DNA of 64,000 bases from Paludibaculum sp. (lineage in GTDB: Bacteria; Acidobacteriota; Terriglobia; Bryobacterales; Bryobacteraceae): the NCBI GenBank assembly GCA_029973955.1, contig JARKQJ010000152.1, positions 1 to 64,000 of the forward strand, in the 5' to 3' direction. Positions 8,429-15,910 of the stretch are shown here, one piece after another; the stretch's first letter is position 1, and the number at the start of each line of letters is the position of its first letter. The position numbers were made by a program, and so were the translations under genes. The notes beneath the pieces were generated by a model that was given only the letters and a program-made list of their open reading frames with translations, was not told where the DNA came from and searched no databases.

Positions 8429-9805
8429 ATGGACATCAACCGGGAACATCCCGAATATACGGCATGGAAGACGGTCTGGCCGCGGTACCGCGACCTGTAC
8501 GTCGGAGGCGAGCAGTTCACGGCGAACGCGGAGCGGTATCTGATTCCGCGGCAGAAGGAGCCGGCGGACGTGTACCGCGAGCGAGTGAGCCGGGCGTTCT
8601 ACGAGAACTACATCGGCTCGATCATCGACTGGTATGCGGCGACGCTGTTCCGGCGGGAGCCGATTCTGACGTTCGAGGGGAAGGACGCCATCGCGCGGAA
8701 GTACTTCAACGAACTGTCGGAGGACTGCGACCGGCGCGGCTCGACGCTGAGCGACTTTTTCCGGCGGCTGGTGGTGGAGACTCTGGTGGCAGGGCGGAGC
8801 TACGTTGCGATCGACTTCCCGCGCTCAGAGAAGACGCCGGGGAGCCGGGCGGAGGAAGAGGCGCTGGGCATCTCGCGCGGCTATCTGTGCGAGTATCCGG
8901 CCGAGAGCGTGATCAACTGGCAGCGCGATGAGAAGGGCCAGTTCGAGTGGGTGGTGCTGCGCGGCGAGCGTCTGGTGGAAGACGAGAGCCGGGGCGGGCT
9001 GAAGGTGGTGCGGCAGTGGATCCGGTACGACCGGCAGGGCTTCCAGTTGTGGAGGCAGGAGGGCCGGCAGGATTCGGGCGCGGCGCCGGAGCTGGTGGGC
9101 GAAGGGCTGCACGGGTTGTCGAAGATCGGCAAGGTGCCGGTGTTCGAGTTCTCGATGGGCGAGGGGATGTGGCTGATGAACAAGGCCTCGTCGCTGCAGT
9201 TGGAGCACTTCAACAAGAGCAACGGGCTGGCGTGGGCGTTGACGATGGGGCTGTTCTCGATGCCGGTGATTTACTCCGACAGCGAGTTCAAGCAACTGGT
9301 GGGCGACAGCTACTACGTGAAGCTTGGCAAGGACGACCACTTCGGCTGGACCGAGCCGGAAGGGCACGTCTTCGAGATCGCGCTGCGGAACATCGACCGG
9401 TTGAAGGACGAGATCTACCGGGTGTGCTACGCGATGAACCAGGCGGGCGGAACACTGTCGAAGAACTCGGCGCAGACGGGCTGGAGCAAGCAGCGGGACT
9501 ACCTGATCACGCAGGAAGTGCTGCGGGGCTTCGGGGACCGGGTGAAGGACACGCTGAAGGCGCTGTTGCGGACGCTGGCGCAGGCGAGAGAAGACGAGCT
9601 CAGCATCGACGTGGCGGGGCTGGATGAGTTCGACATCGGCGAGTTCACGAGCGATCTGGAAGATGCCGAGCGGCTGCTGAAGCTGGGGATCGAGTCGAAG
9701 ACATTGAAGGCGCAGGTGCAGAAGAAGGTGGCGCTGAAGTATCTGTGCGACGCGAGCCAGGAAGTGAAAGACCGGATCGCGCAGGAGATCGACGCCGGGC
9801 TGTGA
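8429..9805 (+). CDS. Phage portal protein (DUF4055-like)
   Basis: The 458-residue protein starts MDINREHPEYTAW, like phage portal/DUF4055 proteins, and contains the region in which such proteins form the dodecameric DNA gate at one capsid vertex. The order terminase-portal-scaffold-coat supports the call. The ATG at 8429 is preferred over the overlapping GTG at 8426; GGGAGCGGAA precedes it. The C-terminal third is helical (about residues 350-458), consistent with the portal clip and crown. It is intact and of usual length. Confidence 0.85.
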   Translation: MDINREHPEYTAWKTVWPRYRDLYVGGEQFTANAERYLIPRQKEPADVYRERVSRAFYENYIGSIIDWYAATLFRREPILTFEGKDAIARKYFNELSEDCDRRGSTLSDFFRRLVVETLVAGRSYVAIDFPRSEKTPGSRAEEEALGISRGYLCEYPAESVINWQRDEKGQFEWVVLRGERLVEDESRGGLKVVRQWIRYDRQGFQLWRQEGRQDSGAAPELVGEGLHGLSKIGKVPVFEFSMGEGMWLMNKASSLQLEHFNKSNGLAWALTMGLFSMPVIYSDSEFKQLVGDSYYVKLGKDDHFGWTEPEGHVFEIALRNIDRLKDEIYRVCYAMNQAGGTLSKNSAQTGWSKQRDYLITQEVLRGFGDRVKDTLKALLRTLAQAREDELSIDVAGLDEFDIGEFTSDLEDAERLLKLGIESKTLKAQVQKKVALKYLCDASQEVKDRIAQEIDAGL

Positions 9806-9836
9806 GGCCCGGGCGGCGGGAGAGGAAAGGAGCAAT

Positions 9837-10424
9837 ATGGAGCAGACGCAGAACGAAGAACGGCGTGGGTCCGAAGGGACGGCCGGGGACGGAATGAAGG
9901 GCCTGATCCGTTCGGTGGTGGACGAGTACGTGTCGTCGGAGCGGACGAAGACCGAGCCGGCATACAAGACGGAGCTGGTGGAGGAGCGGAAGCGCCGAGA
10001 GCAGTTGGAGCGGCGAGTGAACGAGTTGGTGGAAGAGAACAAGCGCAGCCGGCAGGCGGCGGAAGAGGCGGACCGGCATGCGCAGATCCGCTCGGAGCTG
10101 CAGCGTCTGGGGGTCTCGAAGGTCGATTTGGCCTTCAAGATCGTGAAGGACGAGGTGGTGCGGACGGCCGACGGAGCGCTGACGGCGGTGACGACGGAGG
10201 GGGAGAAGGGCCTGAAGGAGTTTCTGTCGGGCTTTGTGAAAGAGAACCCCGAGTTTTTGCCGGCGAGAATTGCGGGCGGCAGCGGAGCGGTGAGTCCCGT
10301 GAAGGGGCCGGCCGGACACGGAATTGAGCTTGAGCGGATCCAACCCGGGATGAGCCGGGAGGAGTTGCAGAAGGTCCGCGAGCAGATCTCCCAGGTGATG
10401 TTGCAAACCCTGGGAGGCGAGTAG
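9837..10424 (+). CDS. Capsid scaffolding protein
   Basis: The 195-residue, highly charged protein has a strong coiled coil (about residues 45-85, with EERKRREQLERRVNEL) and no hydrophobic core domain. A helix-loop segment follows (about 90-150), then a Gly/Pro linker and a short C-terminal helix (MSREELQKVREQISQV), a common place for coat binding. Position between portal and P22-type coat genes matches internal scaffolds that template procapsid assembly and are then released. No prohead protease gene is present, as in P22-like systems. The function is inferred from position and structure, not from a recognised family. Confidence 0.75.
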   Translation: MEQTQNEERRGSEGTAGDGMKGLIRSVVDEYVSSERTKTEPAYKTELVEERKRREQLERRVNELVEENKRSRQAAEEADRHAQIRSELQRLGVSKVDLAFKIVKDEVVRTADGALTAVTTEGEKGLKEFLSGFVKENPEFLPARIAGGSGAVSPVKGPAGHGIELERIQPGMSREELQKVREQISQVMLQTLGGE

Positions 10425-10448
10425 AGGGGCCGCGAGGGCCCGCTGGTT

Positions 10449-10489
10449 GGAAAGAAGAAGAAGAAAGAGAAGAGAGAGGAACAAGAGAA
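10449..10489 (+). promoter_or_regulatory. Purine-only leader before the major capsid gene
   Basis: A 33-nt run of only A and G (10449-10481), then CAAGAGAAA, leads directly into the capsid ATG at 10490. It includes GAGAGAGGAA as Shine-Dalgarno. Such an unstructured purine leader would favour high translation of the most abundant particle protein. It is unusual in this window, where most ribosome sites are short. Confidence 0.5.
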
Positions 10490-11401
10490 ATGTCAGCAAT
10501 CACTTCATCGAATCTGGCGAACGCGATTGTGAAGCTGGTGGCGGTGGACGCCCTGCCCGCTTTGATGGGGAACCTGGTGATGGGCAACCTGGTGAACCGC
10601 GACTTCGAGCCGACGCTGGCGCAGGCCGGCGACACAGTGAACGTGCCGATTCCGCCGACGATGGTGGCGAACAACATCGCCGAAGGCGGGACGGTGCAGA
10701 CGCAGAACCCGAGCCTTTCGAACGCACAGATCGTGCTGAACACGCACGCTGAAGCGACGTTCCAGATTCCGGACGTGACGAAGGTAATCGCGGTTCCGGA
10801 TCTGCTGCGGCTGTACATGCAGCCGGCGATGATCGCTCTGGCCGAGAAGGTGGAGAGCGACCTGATGGGCCTGTACGGCCAGTTCACGGCGAACACTCCG
10901 CTGGGGACGGGCGGCTCGGCTTTGACGGAAGCGACGGTGGACGCGGCGGAGACGGCGCTGTTCGAAGCGAAGGTTCCGGCCTCGGAGCAGAAGTACCTGG
11001 TGGTGGACAGCTCGTCGTACTCGCAACTGCGGCAGATTCCGCGCTTCAGCGAGTATCAGACGGCGGGCGACGCCGGGCTGAAGACGCTGGTGGACGGCAG
11101 CATTGGACGGATCAAGGACTTCTACGTCTTCCGTTCGCAGTTCGTGAAGAAGACCGGCACTACGCCGGTGACCACGAACAACATCGCGTTTGCGAAGAAC
11201 GCGCTGGGCCTGGCGATCCGCCGGCTGCCGAAGCCCCTGCCGGGGACGGGCGGCATCGTGGAGTACGCCGAGGTGGGCAACTTCGGCATGCGCGTGCTGA
11301 TGAGCTATCAGCCGAACACGCTGGCGCAGCAGTTCACGGTGGACATTCTGTACGGCGTGGGCGTTCTGCGGAACCAGCACGGCGTGCAGGTGCGCAGCTA
11401 G
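10490..11401 (+). CDS. Major capsid protein, P22 coat (HK97-fold) family
   Basis: The 303-residue protein has the layout of P22-type coat proteins: an N-terminal region with LVNRDFEPTLAQAGDTVNVP, a spine region DLLRLYMQPAMIALAEKVE, and a long C-terminal beta-rich part ending in IRRLPKPLPGTGGIVEYAE. It would assemble with the portal and scaffold into the procapsid. No cleavage site or protease gene is seen, consistent with the P22 group. It is shorter than P22 gp5 (430 residues), so large insertion domains are probably absent. Codon use matches the neighbouring genes. Confidence 0.88.
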   Translation: MSAITSSNLANAIVKLVAVDALPALMGNLVMGNLVNRDFEPTLAQAGDTVNVPIPPTMVANNIAEGGTVQTQNPSLSNAQIVLNTHAEATFQIPDVTKVIAVPDLLRLYMQPAMIALAEKVESDLMGLYGQFTANTPLGTGGSALTEATVDAAETALFEAKVPASEQKYLVVDSSSYSQLRQIPRFSEYQTAGDAGLKTLVDGSIGRIKDFYVFRSQFVKKTGTTPVTTNNIAFAKNALGLAIRRLPKPLPGTGGIVEYAEVGNFGMRVLMSYQPNTLAQQFTVDILYGVGVLRNQHGVQVRS

Positions 11402-11426
11402 CCGAACGGCGAGCGGGTGCAGAAGG

Positions 11427-11462
11427 AGGGCGGCTCAACCAGGGCCGCCCTGCGTGTTTTTG
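11427..11462 (+). terminator. Rho-independent terminator after the capsid gene
   Basis: AGGGCGGC pairs perfectly with GCCGCCCT across a 9-nt loop, followed by GCGTGTTTTT. It lies 25 nt after the capsid stop and 26 nt before the next gene. Partial read-through here would give more capsid than tail transcript, a common phage arrangement. Confidence 0.75.
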
Positions 11463-11487
11463 AGCAGAACGAAAGGAGCAAGCGGGC

Positions 11488-11808
11488 ATGAAGCTGCATG
11501 AGTACTACGACAAGTTGAAGCAGAAGGAAGCGGAGATCTCCGGCAAGGACATCTACGTGACGAGCCTGGCGACGGGGGACGGCGGGAAGGCGGGCGTGGT
11601 GACGCAGGTGCCGAAGCGCGTGGGCTGCCAGTTGATAGTGGAAGGCAAAGCGCGGCTGGCGAGCGAGGACGAGGTACTGGAGTATCTCGAGGAGCAGGAG
11701 CAGCGGCGGGCGGAGATCGAGAGCCAGGTATGCGCGCAGCGGCTGCAGGTGCAGGTGGTGTCGGGCGGGCGGTTCACGGCGCGCGAGCCGAAGAGCAGCC
11801 GGGAATAG
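11488..11808 (+). CDS. Small cassette protein, possible head-completion or decoration protein
   Basis: The 106-residue product (MKLHEYYDKLKQKEAEISG...) is charged, with a central beta-like stretch (about residues 20-60) and a helical Glu-rich segment (about 65-80). I do not recognise its family. It follows the capsid terminator and is separated by 12 nt from the next gene, AGGAGG being the ribosome site between them. Position suggests a capsid-associated or connector protein, which is inference only. Confidence 0.55.
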   Translation: MKLHEYYDKLKQKEAEISGKDIYVTSLATGDGGKAGVVTQVPKRVGCQLIVEGKARLASEDEVLEYLEEQEQRRAEIESQVCAQRLQVQVVSGGRFTAREPKSSRE

Positions 11809-11820
11809 GAGGAGGCTGAG

Positions 11821-12558
11821 ATGGCACTGCTGGTAGACGGCGACTTGAATCGAGTGGAAGAGCTGAAGGACTGGGACACGACGGTCCTGGACGTGGCGAA
11901 CAGCGAGGGGATCGACCTGCCGGCGAAGTTGAGGCTGGCGTGGAAAGAGATCGAGGAAGAGGTGCAAGGGTTCCTGCTGTGGCAGGAGGCGGGAGAACTG
12001 GGCCAGGCGCTGGTGGACCAGGCGATGCGCAAGTGGCACGCGTTGATGACGCTGGAAGCCGTCTACCGGGATGCCTATTTCAGCCAGTTGAACGACCGGT
12101 ACGAGAAGAGGTGGAAGCACTACGCGGAGCTGGCGGCGGCGCAGGAGCGGCGGTATTTCCAACTGGGGGTGGCGACGGTGTCGAAGCCGGTGCGGCGGCC
12201 GGAGAGGGTGGTGGTGACGTTCGGCGAAGGCACAGCGCCGGCGGCGACGTACTGGGTGCGGGCGACGCACCTGGATGAAGCGGGCCGGGAGAGCGCGGCG
12301 AGCGAGGTGCAGATGGTGAGCAGTCCTCTGCCGCACTCGATGACGGTGGGGCTGGCGTATGCGCCGGCGGGGGTGACGCACTGGAACGTGTACGTGGGTC
12401 TGGAGAGCGGCAGCATGTCTTTGCAGAACGCGGCGCCGATGGTGGCGGGCGGGCTGTGGGTGCTGCCGGAGAGCGGCGTGCGGAGCGGGCGGCCGCCGGG
12501 CGACGGGCAAGCGGCGGACGGGCGGATCGAGCGACTGCCGCAGATGCGGAGGGGCTAG
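11821..12558 (+). CDS. Head-tail connector-like protein with C-terminal FN3-like module
   Basis: The 245-residue protein has a helical N-terminal half (about residues 1-110) in the position normally held by gp6/adaptor-type connectors. A beta-rich C-terminal half (about 125-225) contains APAATYWVRATHLDEAGRES and THWNVYVG, resembling fibronectin-III-like modules found on phage surfaces. A similar module appears in the tail-tip protein of this cassette. The FN3-like region may be displayed on the particle surface. The stop is 2 nt from the next ATG. Family assignment of the helical half is tentative. Confidence 0.6.
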   Translation: MALLVDGDLNRVEELKDWDTTVLDVANSEGIDLPAKLRLAWKEIEEEVQGFLLWQEAGELGQALVDQAMRKWHALMTLEAVYRDAYFSQLNDRYEKRWKHYAELAAAQERRYFQLGVATVSKPVRRPERVVVTFGEGTAPAATYWVRATHLDEAGRESAASEVQMVSSPLPHSMTVGLAYAPAGVTHWNVYVGLESGSMSLQNAAPMVAGGLWVLPESGVRSGRPPGDGQAADGRIERLPQMRRG

Positions 12559-12560
12559 CG

Positions 12561-13058
12561 ATGACGTTCACGACGCGAGAGGTGGTGGAGGCGGTCCAGG
12601 AACTGCTGGAGAGCGACGGCGGATTGCCGGCGAGCCTGGAGGCGCTGAAGCGCGAATACATTCGCGAGGAACGGCTGCCGGAGTACGCGCCGGTGGTGGT
12701 GTCAAACATTCCGGCGGAGATGCAGGAGCGGGCGTGGGGATTGAAGTATCCGGTGGTGCAGGTGTACGCGGAGCGGATCGAGAGCCGGCCGGCGGAACGG
12801 CTGCGGCGGTTTTCGGGGCGAGTGAGAGTGGTGGCTGAGATCCGGGTGTCGGGCGACCGTCTGAACGGATTGACGGAGCGGCTGCACTACTACGTGGACG
12901 CGGTGCGGGACGTGCTGGAGAAGAACGTGGGGTGCGTGCGCGAGGGGCTGTACCTGCTGCAGGAGTATGACGTGCAACTGGAGCCGGTGAAGAAGGGCGG
13001 ACAGAACTTTCTGCAGACGGCGCGGATCGGCTGCGTGGTGATGGTGAACCGAGGATAG
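12561..13058 (+). CDS. Tail terminator/completion-like protein
   Basis: The 165-residue product begins MTFTTREVVEAVQELLES. It has an alpha/beta composition with a central strand-rich segment (RRFSGRVRVVAEIRVSGD) and C-terminal QTARIGCVVMVNRG, reminiscent of phage minor tail proteins that cap the tail tube. The ATG lies 2 nt after the previous stop, with GGAGGGG as ribosome site; longer in-frame extensions would overlap the neighbour without a start signal. It precedes the tail-tube gene directly, matching lambda U/Z-type order. The family is not certain. Confidence 0.6.
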   Translation: MTFTTREVVEAVQELLESDGGLPASLEALKREYIREERLPEYAPVVVSNIPAEMQERAWGLKYPVVQVYAERIESRPAERLRRFSGRVRVVAEIRVSGDRLNGLTERLHYYVDAVRDVLEKNVGCVREGLYLLQEYDVQLEPVKKGGQNFLQTARIGCVVMVNRG

Positions 13059-13072
13059 ACGGAGAAATTGAG

Positions 13073-14239
13073 ATGGCTTGCTACATATCGTCGAGAAACA
13101 ACCGCTACTACGCGGCAGTGGAGGAGAGCTACGGCACAGCGGCGCCGGTGACGGCGGCGAACCGCTTCAACGCGGTGACGCTGGAGGCGCAGTTCGAGTA
13201 TGAACGGCCGCGGCGGAGAGACAAGACCGGGACGCGGACGGATTTGGGGTTCACGGGCGAGTTGAAGCGGAAGACGCGCTTCGCGCTGCAGACCTACCTG
13301 TACAGCAGAGAGAGCGGCGACCAGGCGCCGCGGTATGGAGCGCTGGTGCAGAGCGCGCTGGGCGGCGCGCCGCGCGTGGTGGGCGGAGGCAAGGCGGTGG
13401 CGTCAGTGAACGGATTGACGCTGACGTTCGGCTCGGCTCACGGATTGACGCTGGGCGATGCGATCACGGTGGGCGGCGAACTGCGCTTCGTGGCGGCGGC
13501 GCCGGACAGCAACAGCGTGACGCTGAGCGCGCCGTTGAGCGGAGCGGCCGGGCAGGTGACGGGCGGCACGGTGGTGTATTCGCCGGCGACGGGATTGAAG
13601 GGCGTAACGGTGTACGACTACTGGGATCCGGAGACGGCGGTGCAGAGGCTGCTGCGGGGTTCCGCGGTGAACACGATGGAGCTGAAGTTGAACGCGGACT
13701 TCCACGAGCTGACGTTCGAAGGGCAGGCGGCGGACCTGGTGGACAACAAGAGCTTCGTGGAGGGCAGCGGCGGGCTGAGCACATTCCCGGCGGAGCCGGA
13801 GCGGGAGATGGTGAACGACTGGCCGGTGCCGGGGCACCTGGGGCAGGCGTGGATTGGGACGGGTCCGGATCAGTTGCACACACTGGTGGATGCGAAGGTG
13901 CGGATCAAGAACAACATCGATTTCCGGAGCAAGGATTTCGGCGCATTGGCACCGCGGTGCATTGTGGCCGGGGACCGCGAGGTGACGGTGGAGCTGGAGC
14001 TGTACAGCCAGGACCGGGCGGTGTTTGACGAGATCTACCAGGCGGCGCGGCAGCAGAGTCCGATCGGGTTGACGCTGCAGATGGGCGACGCGGAGGGATC
14101 GATGTGCGGGGTGTACATCCCGGCGCTGATTCCTGCGGTGCCGGAGTTGCTGGATGGAGAGGAGCGGCTGCGGTGGCGGCTGCGGGGCTGCAAGGCGATC
14201 GGCACGGGGGAGGATGAAATCCATGTGGCGTTTGGGTAA
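13073..14239 (+). CDS. Major tail tube protein with inserted surface domain
   Basis: The 388-residue protein lies just upstream of the frameshifted chaperone gene, the standard place for a siphovirus tail tube. An N-terminal part (RNNRYYAAVEESYGTAA) is typical of tube proteins. A Gly/Ser/Thr-rich beta insertion (about residues 100-175) may be an Ig-like decoration. The C-terminal half (about 195-388) resumes the tube-like pattern, with VRIKNNIDFRSKDFG and VELELYSQDRAVFDEIY. It would polymerise around the tape measure. It overlaps the chaperone start by 17 nt. Confidence 0.75.
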   Translation: MACYISSRNNRYYAAVEESYGTAAPVTAANRFNAVTLEAQFEYERPRRRDKTGTRTDLGFTGELKRKTRFALQTYLYSRESGDQAPRYGALVQSALGGAPRVVGGGKAVASVNGLTLTFGSAHGLTLGDAITVGGELRFVAAAPDSNSVTLSAPLSGAAGQVTGGTVVYSPATGLKGVTVYDYWDPETAVQRLLRGSAVNTMELKLNADFHELTFEGQAADLVDNKSFVEGSGGLSTFPAEPEREMVNDWPVPGHLGQAWIGTGPDQLHTLVDAKVRIKNNIDFRSKDFGALAPRCIVAGDREVTVELELYSQDRAVFDEIYQAARQQSPIGLTLQMGDAEGSMCGVYIPALIPAVPELLDGEERLRWRLRGCKAIGTGEDEIHVAFG

Positions 14240-14624
14240 ATGGCGGCGGCGCGGGGAGGTGGAGTACGCGAGCGCGGAGTGGCACGAGTCCGATGTATTG
14301 AAAGGCGTGCGATACAAGCTGGCGCGGATTTCGCTGGCGCGGCGAGTGGAGATCACTAGCCGCGTGCGGGCGCTGGTGGCGGAGGCTGAGTATCACGTGT
14401 CGAGCGACGGGATGCTGGACGCGATCGCAGCGGCGGAGGTCGAGGCGAAAGTGCATCAGGCGTACCTACAATGCGGGCTGCTGGAGCTGCGGGGCCTGCG
14501 GGTGGACGGCGAGACGTGCGGCGTGGCGGAGCTGGTGGAGCGGGGTCCGGAGGGGCTGTGCCGCGAGATAGCGGGGCGGATACGGGCGCTGTGCGTGGTG
14601 AGTCAGGAAGAGCGAAAAAACTAG
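14223..14624 (+). CDS. Tail assembly chaperone, short form (lambda gpG-like)
   Basis: The 133-residue protein starts at ATG 14223, eight nt after GGGGAGGA, and ends at a TAG placed directly after a slippery heptamer. It has a helical core (about residues 35-110). In lambda-like phages this product, with its frameshift-extended form, holds the tape measure while the tail tube assembles, and is not in the final particle. Position between tail tube and tape measure and the frameshift signal support the role; sequence similarity alone would not. Confidence 0.8.
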   Translation: MWRLGKWRRRGEVEYASAEWHESDVLKGVRYKLARISLARRVEITSRVRALVAEAEYHVSSDGMLDAIAAAEVEAKVHQAYLQCGLLELRGLRVDGETCGVAELVERGPEGLCREIAGRIRALCVVSQEERKN

Positions 14625-14674
14625 TTCTCGCACTCCAGTTCCATTTGGGAGGCGGAGCCGCCTGGCGGTGCGAG
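14615..14674 (+). promoter_or_regulatory. Programmed -1 ribosomal frameshift site
   Basis: Heptamer A AAA AAC at 14615-14621 is in the exact zero-frame register needed for tandem -1 slippage and is followed immediately by the TAG stop. After a 5-nt spacer (14622-14626), CTCGCAC (14627-14633) pairs perfectly with GTGCGAG (14668-14674), enclosing a second 5-bp hairpin AGGCG/CGCCT (14650-14663, tetraloop). The -1 frame stays open to 14947. This is the canonical arrangement of lambda G/GT-type sites. Confidence 0.92.
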
Positions 14675-14947
14675 GAATGCAGGAAGATGCGGCTGGAAGA
14701 GCGGCGCGGGTGCGGTTGGTTGAAACCGCGGAAAGCGGGCGGACGGATTGTGTGGGCCCGCGGCGGAGCGGCGACGACAGAGTGCCCGCGCAGCGCGATT
14801 ACGGCGCAGAGCGCGGCGTGGCTGGAGTTGTTCGCCGCCTGGAAATGGACCGGCCTGGCCGGGGAGAGCGAGTTGACGGCGCGGGACGTGGACGCGCTGG
14901 CGATTCTGAACCGCGAATGGGAGAAGGCGAAGCATGACCAACGATGA
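14621..14947 (+). CDS. Frameshift extension of the tail chaperone (gpT-like domain)
   Basis: Read after the -1 shift, this segment adds 108 residues to the 133-residue short form, giving a 241-residue GT-type protein. It has no plausible start of its own near the junction. The extension carries four cysteines, in WRCEECRK, RRGCGW and TTECPRS, which could bind a metal, and ends with a helix (VDALAILNREWEKAKH). In lambda the T domain recruits tail tube subunits to the tape measure. Its last bases overlap the start of the next gene by 14 nt. Confidence 0.8.
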   Translation, partial: LVLALQFHLGGGAAWRCEECRKMRLEERRGCGWLKPRKAGGRIVWARGGAATTECPRSAITAQSAAWLELFAAWKWTGLAGESELTARDVDALAILNREWEKAKHDQR

Positions 14948-15542
14948 ACGGGACGTGGCGAGCGTATTGAGAGAGGCAGTAAAAGCGGCGGCGGGGTATC
15001 CGGCGTCGCGAGTGGAGACGGAAGGCGTGGCGCTGGATGGGCCGGCGCCGGAGTCCGCGCGGGCTGTGAAGCAGAGCGCCGGCACGGAGACGGCGAAGGC
15101 TGCGCAGGGGCGGACGGCGGAGAGCGCGCTGGGGGTGGGGTCGACGAGCACGGTGCTGGATTCGATCGCACCGCTGGTGACGCAGGTGACGGGCGGGAGC
15201 ACTGTGTCGAAGGTGGTGTCGTGGATCAACCCGCTGGCGGGCGCGCTGCTGGGCTTGTTCGGCGGAGGCCGGAGCGAGCCGGAGGTGGAACTGCCGAAGG
15301 CGATGCGGCCGGCGAGCATCCACTACGAAGCAGGCATTCGCGGCGCGGGCGGAGAGATGGTGCAGGTGGACCGCGACGAGCAGGGCCAGCTACGGAGCGC
15401 GGAGGCGCCGCCGAGCGTGGTGGTGCACGTGGCGGCGATGGATAGCGTGTCGTTCCTGGACAGGACGCCGGAGATCGCGGAAGCGGTGAAGCGGGCGCTG
15501 CTGGAGAGCGACGGGTTGGGCCGGTTAATGAACCCCGATTAG
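14934..15542 (+). CDS. Very short tape-measure-like protein
   Basis: The 202-residue protein follows the chaperones, where the tape measure belongs. It has a low-complexity Ala/Glu N-terminus, a hydrophobic segment (VVSWINPLAGALLGLF, about residues 97-115) as found in tape measures, and a C-terminus (VVVHVAAMDSVSFLDRTPEI) that resembles the end of tape-measure proteins in GTA-like and lambdoid tails. Typical siphovirus tape measures are 600-1500 residues; this one would specify a very short tail. It may be an internally deleted tape measure. No other tape-measure candidate exists in the cassette. Confidence 0.65.
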   Translation: MTNDERDVASVLREAVKAAAGYPASRVETEGVALDGPAPESARAVKQSAGTETAKAAQGRTAESALGVGSTSTVLDSIAPLVTQVTGGSTVSKVVSWINPLAGALLGLFGGGRSEPEVELPKAMRPASIHYEAGIRGAGGEMVQVDRDEQGQLRSAEAPPSVVVHVAAMDSVSFLDRTPEIAEAVKRALLESDGLGRLMNPD

Positions 15543-15552
15543 GAGAGAAGCG

Positions 15553-15909
15553 ATGTTGGAATTCCCCAAGCTGAAGACGGGCGCGGCGGCGCAGTATGGC
15601 GTGCGGCGAGGCGTGGCGGGCGAAGTGCGCGTGCTGCCGTTTCTGGATGGCACGGAGCAGCGGTACGCCTCGAAGCGCTGGAAGAGGAAGTGGCGCATCC
15701 GCCTGGACCAGTTGGACGAAGGGGAGGCGGGAGCGGTGGAAGAGTTCGTCAGGCGGCACTTCACGACGCTGGAGCCGTTCGCATTCACGGATCCGCAGAC
15801 GGGGACGGTTTACGCGCAGTGCGTAGTGGAAGGCGATGGGCAGGAGTGGGCAGCCTGGGCGGCGGGCGACAGCCGCATGAGCATCACGGTTTCGGAAACG
15901 GAGGAATGA
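15553..15909 (+). CDS. Distal tail protein A (paralogue of the next gene)
   Basis: The 118-residue protein begins MLEFPKLKTGAAAQYG and is nearly all beta-strand. Its first 90 residues align by eye with the first 90 residues of the next gene product (MNYPILKSGAVAQYP), including the shared W-x-I-x-L/Y-D and EAGA-x-E patterns. Both look like the DUF2460/distal-tail domain that builds the tail tip ring. AGGAGAGAAG precedes the ATG. The role is inferred from position and from the similarity to distal-tail domains. Confidence 0.65.
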   Translation: MLEFPKLKTGAAAQYGVRRGVAGEVRVLPFLDGTEQRYASKRWKRKWRIRLDQLDEGEAGAVEEFVRRHFTTLEPFAFTDPQTGTVYAQCVVEGDGQEWAAWAAGDSRMSITVSETEE

Positions 15910-15910
15910 G

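Noticed and set aside
13410-13470. Short direct repeat GGATTGACGCTG in the tail tube gene
   Set aside because: It is a coding repeat of a Gly-Leu-Thr-Leu strand pattern within one protein, not a regulatory element.
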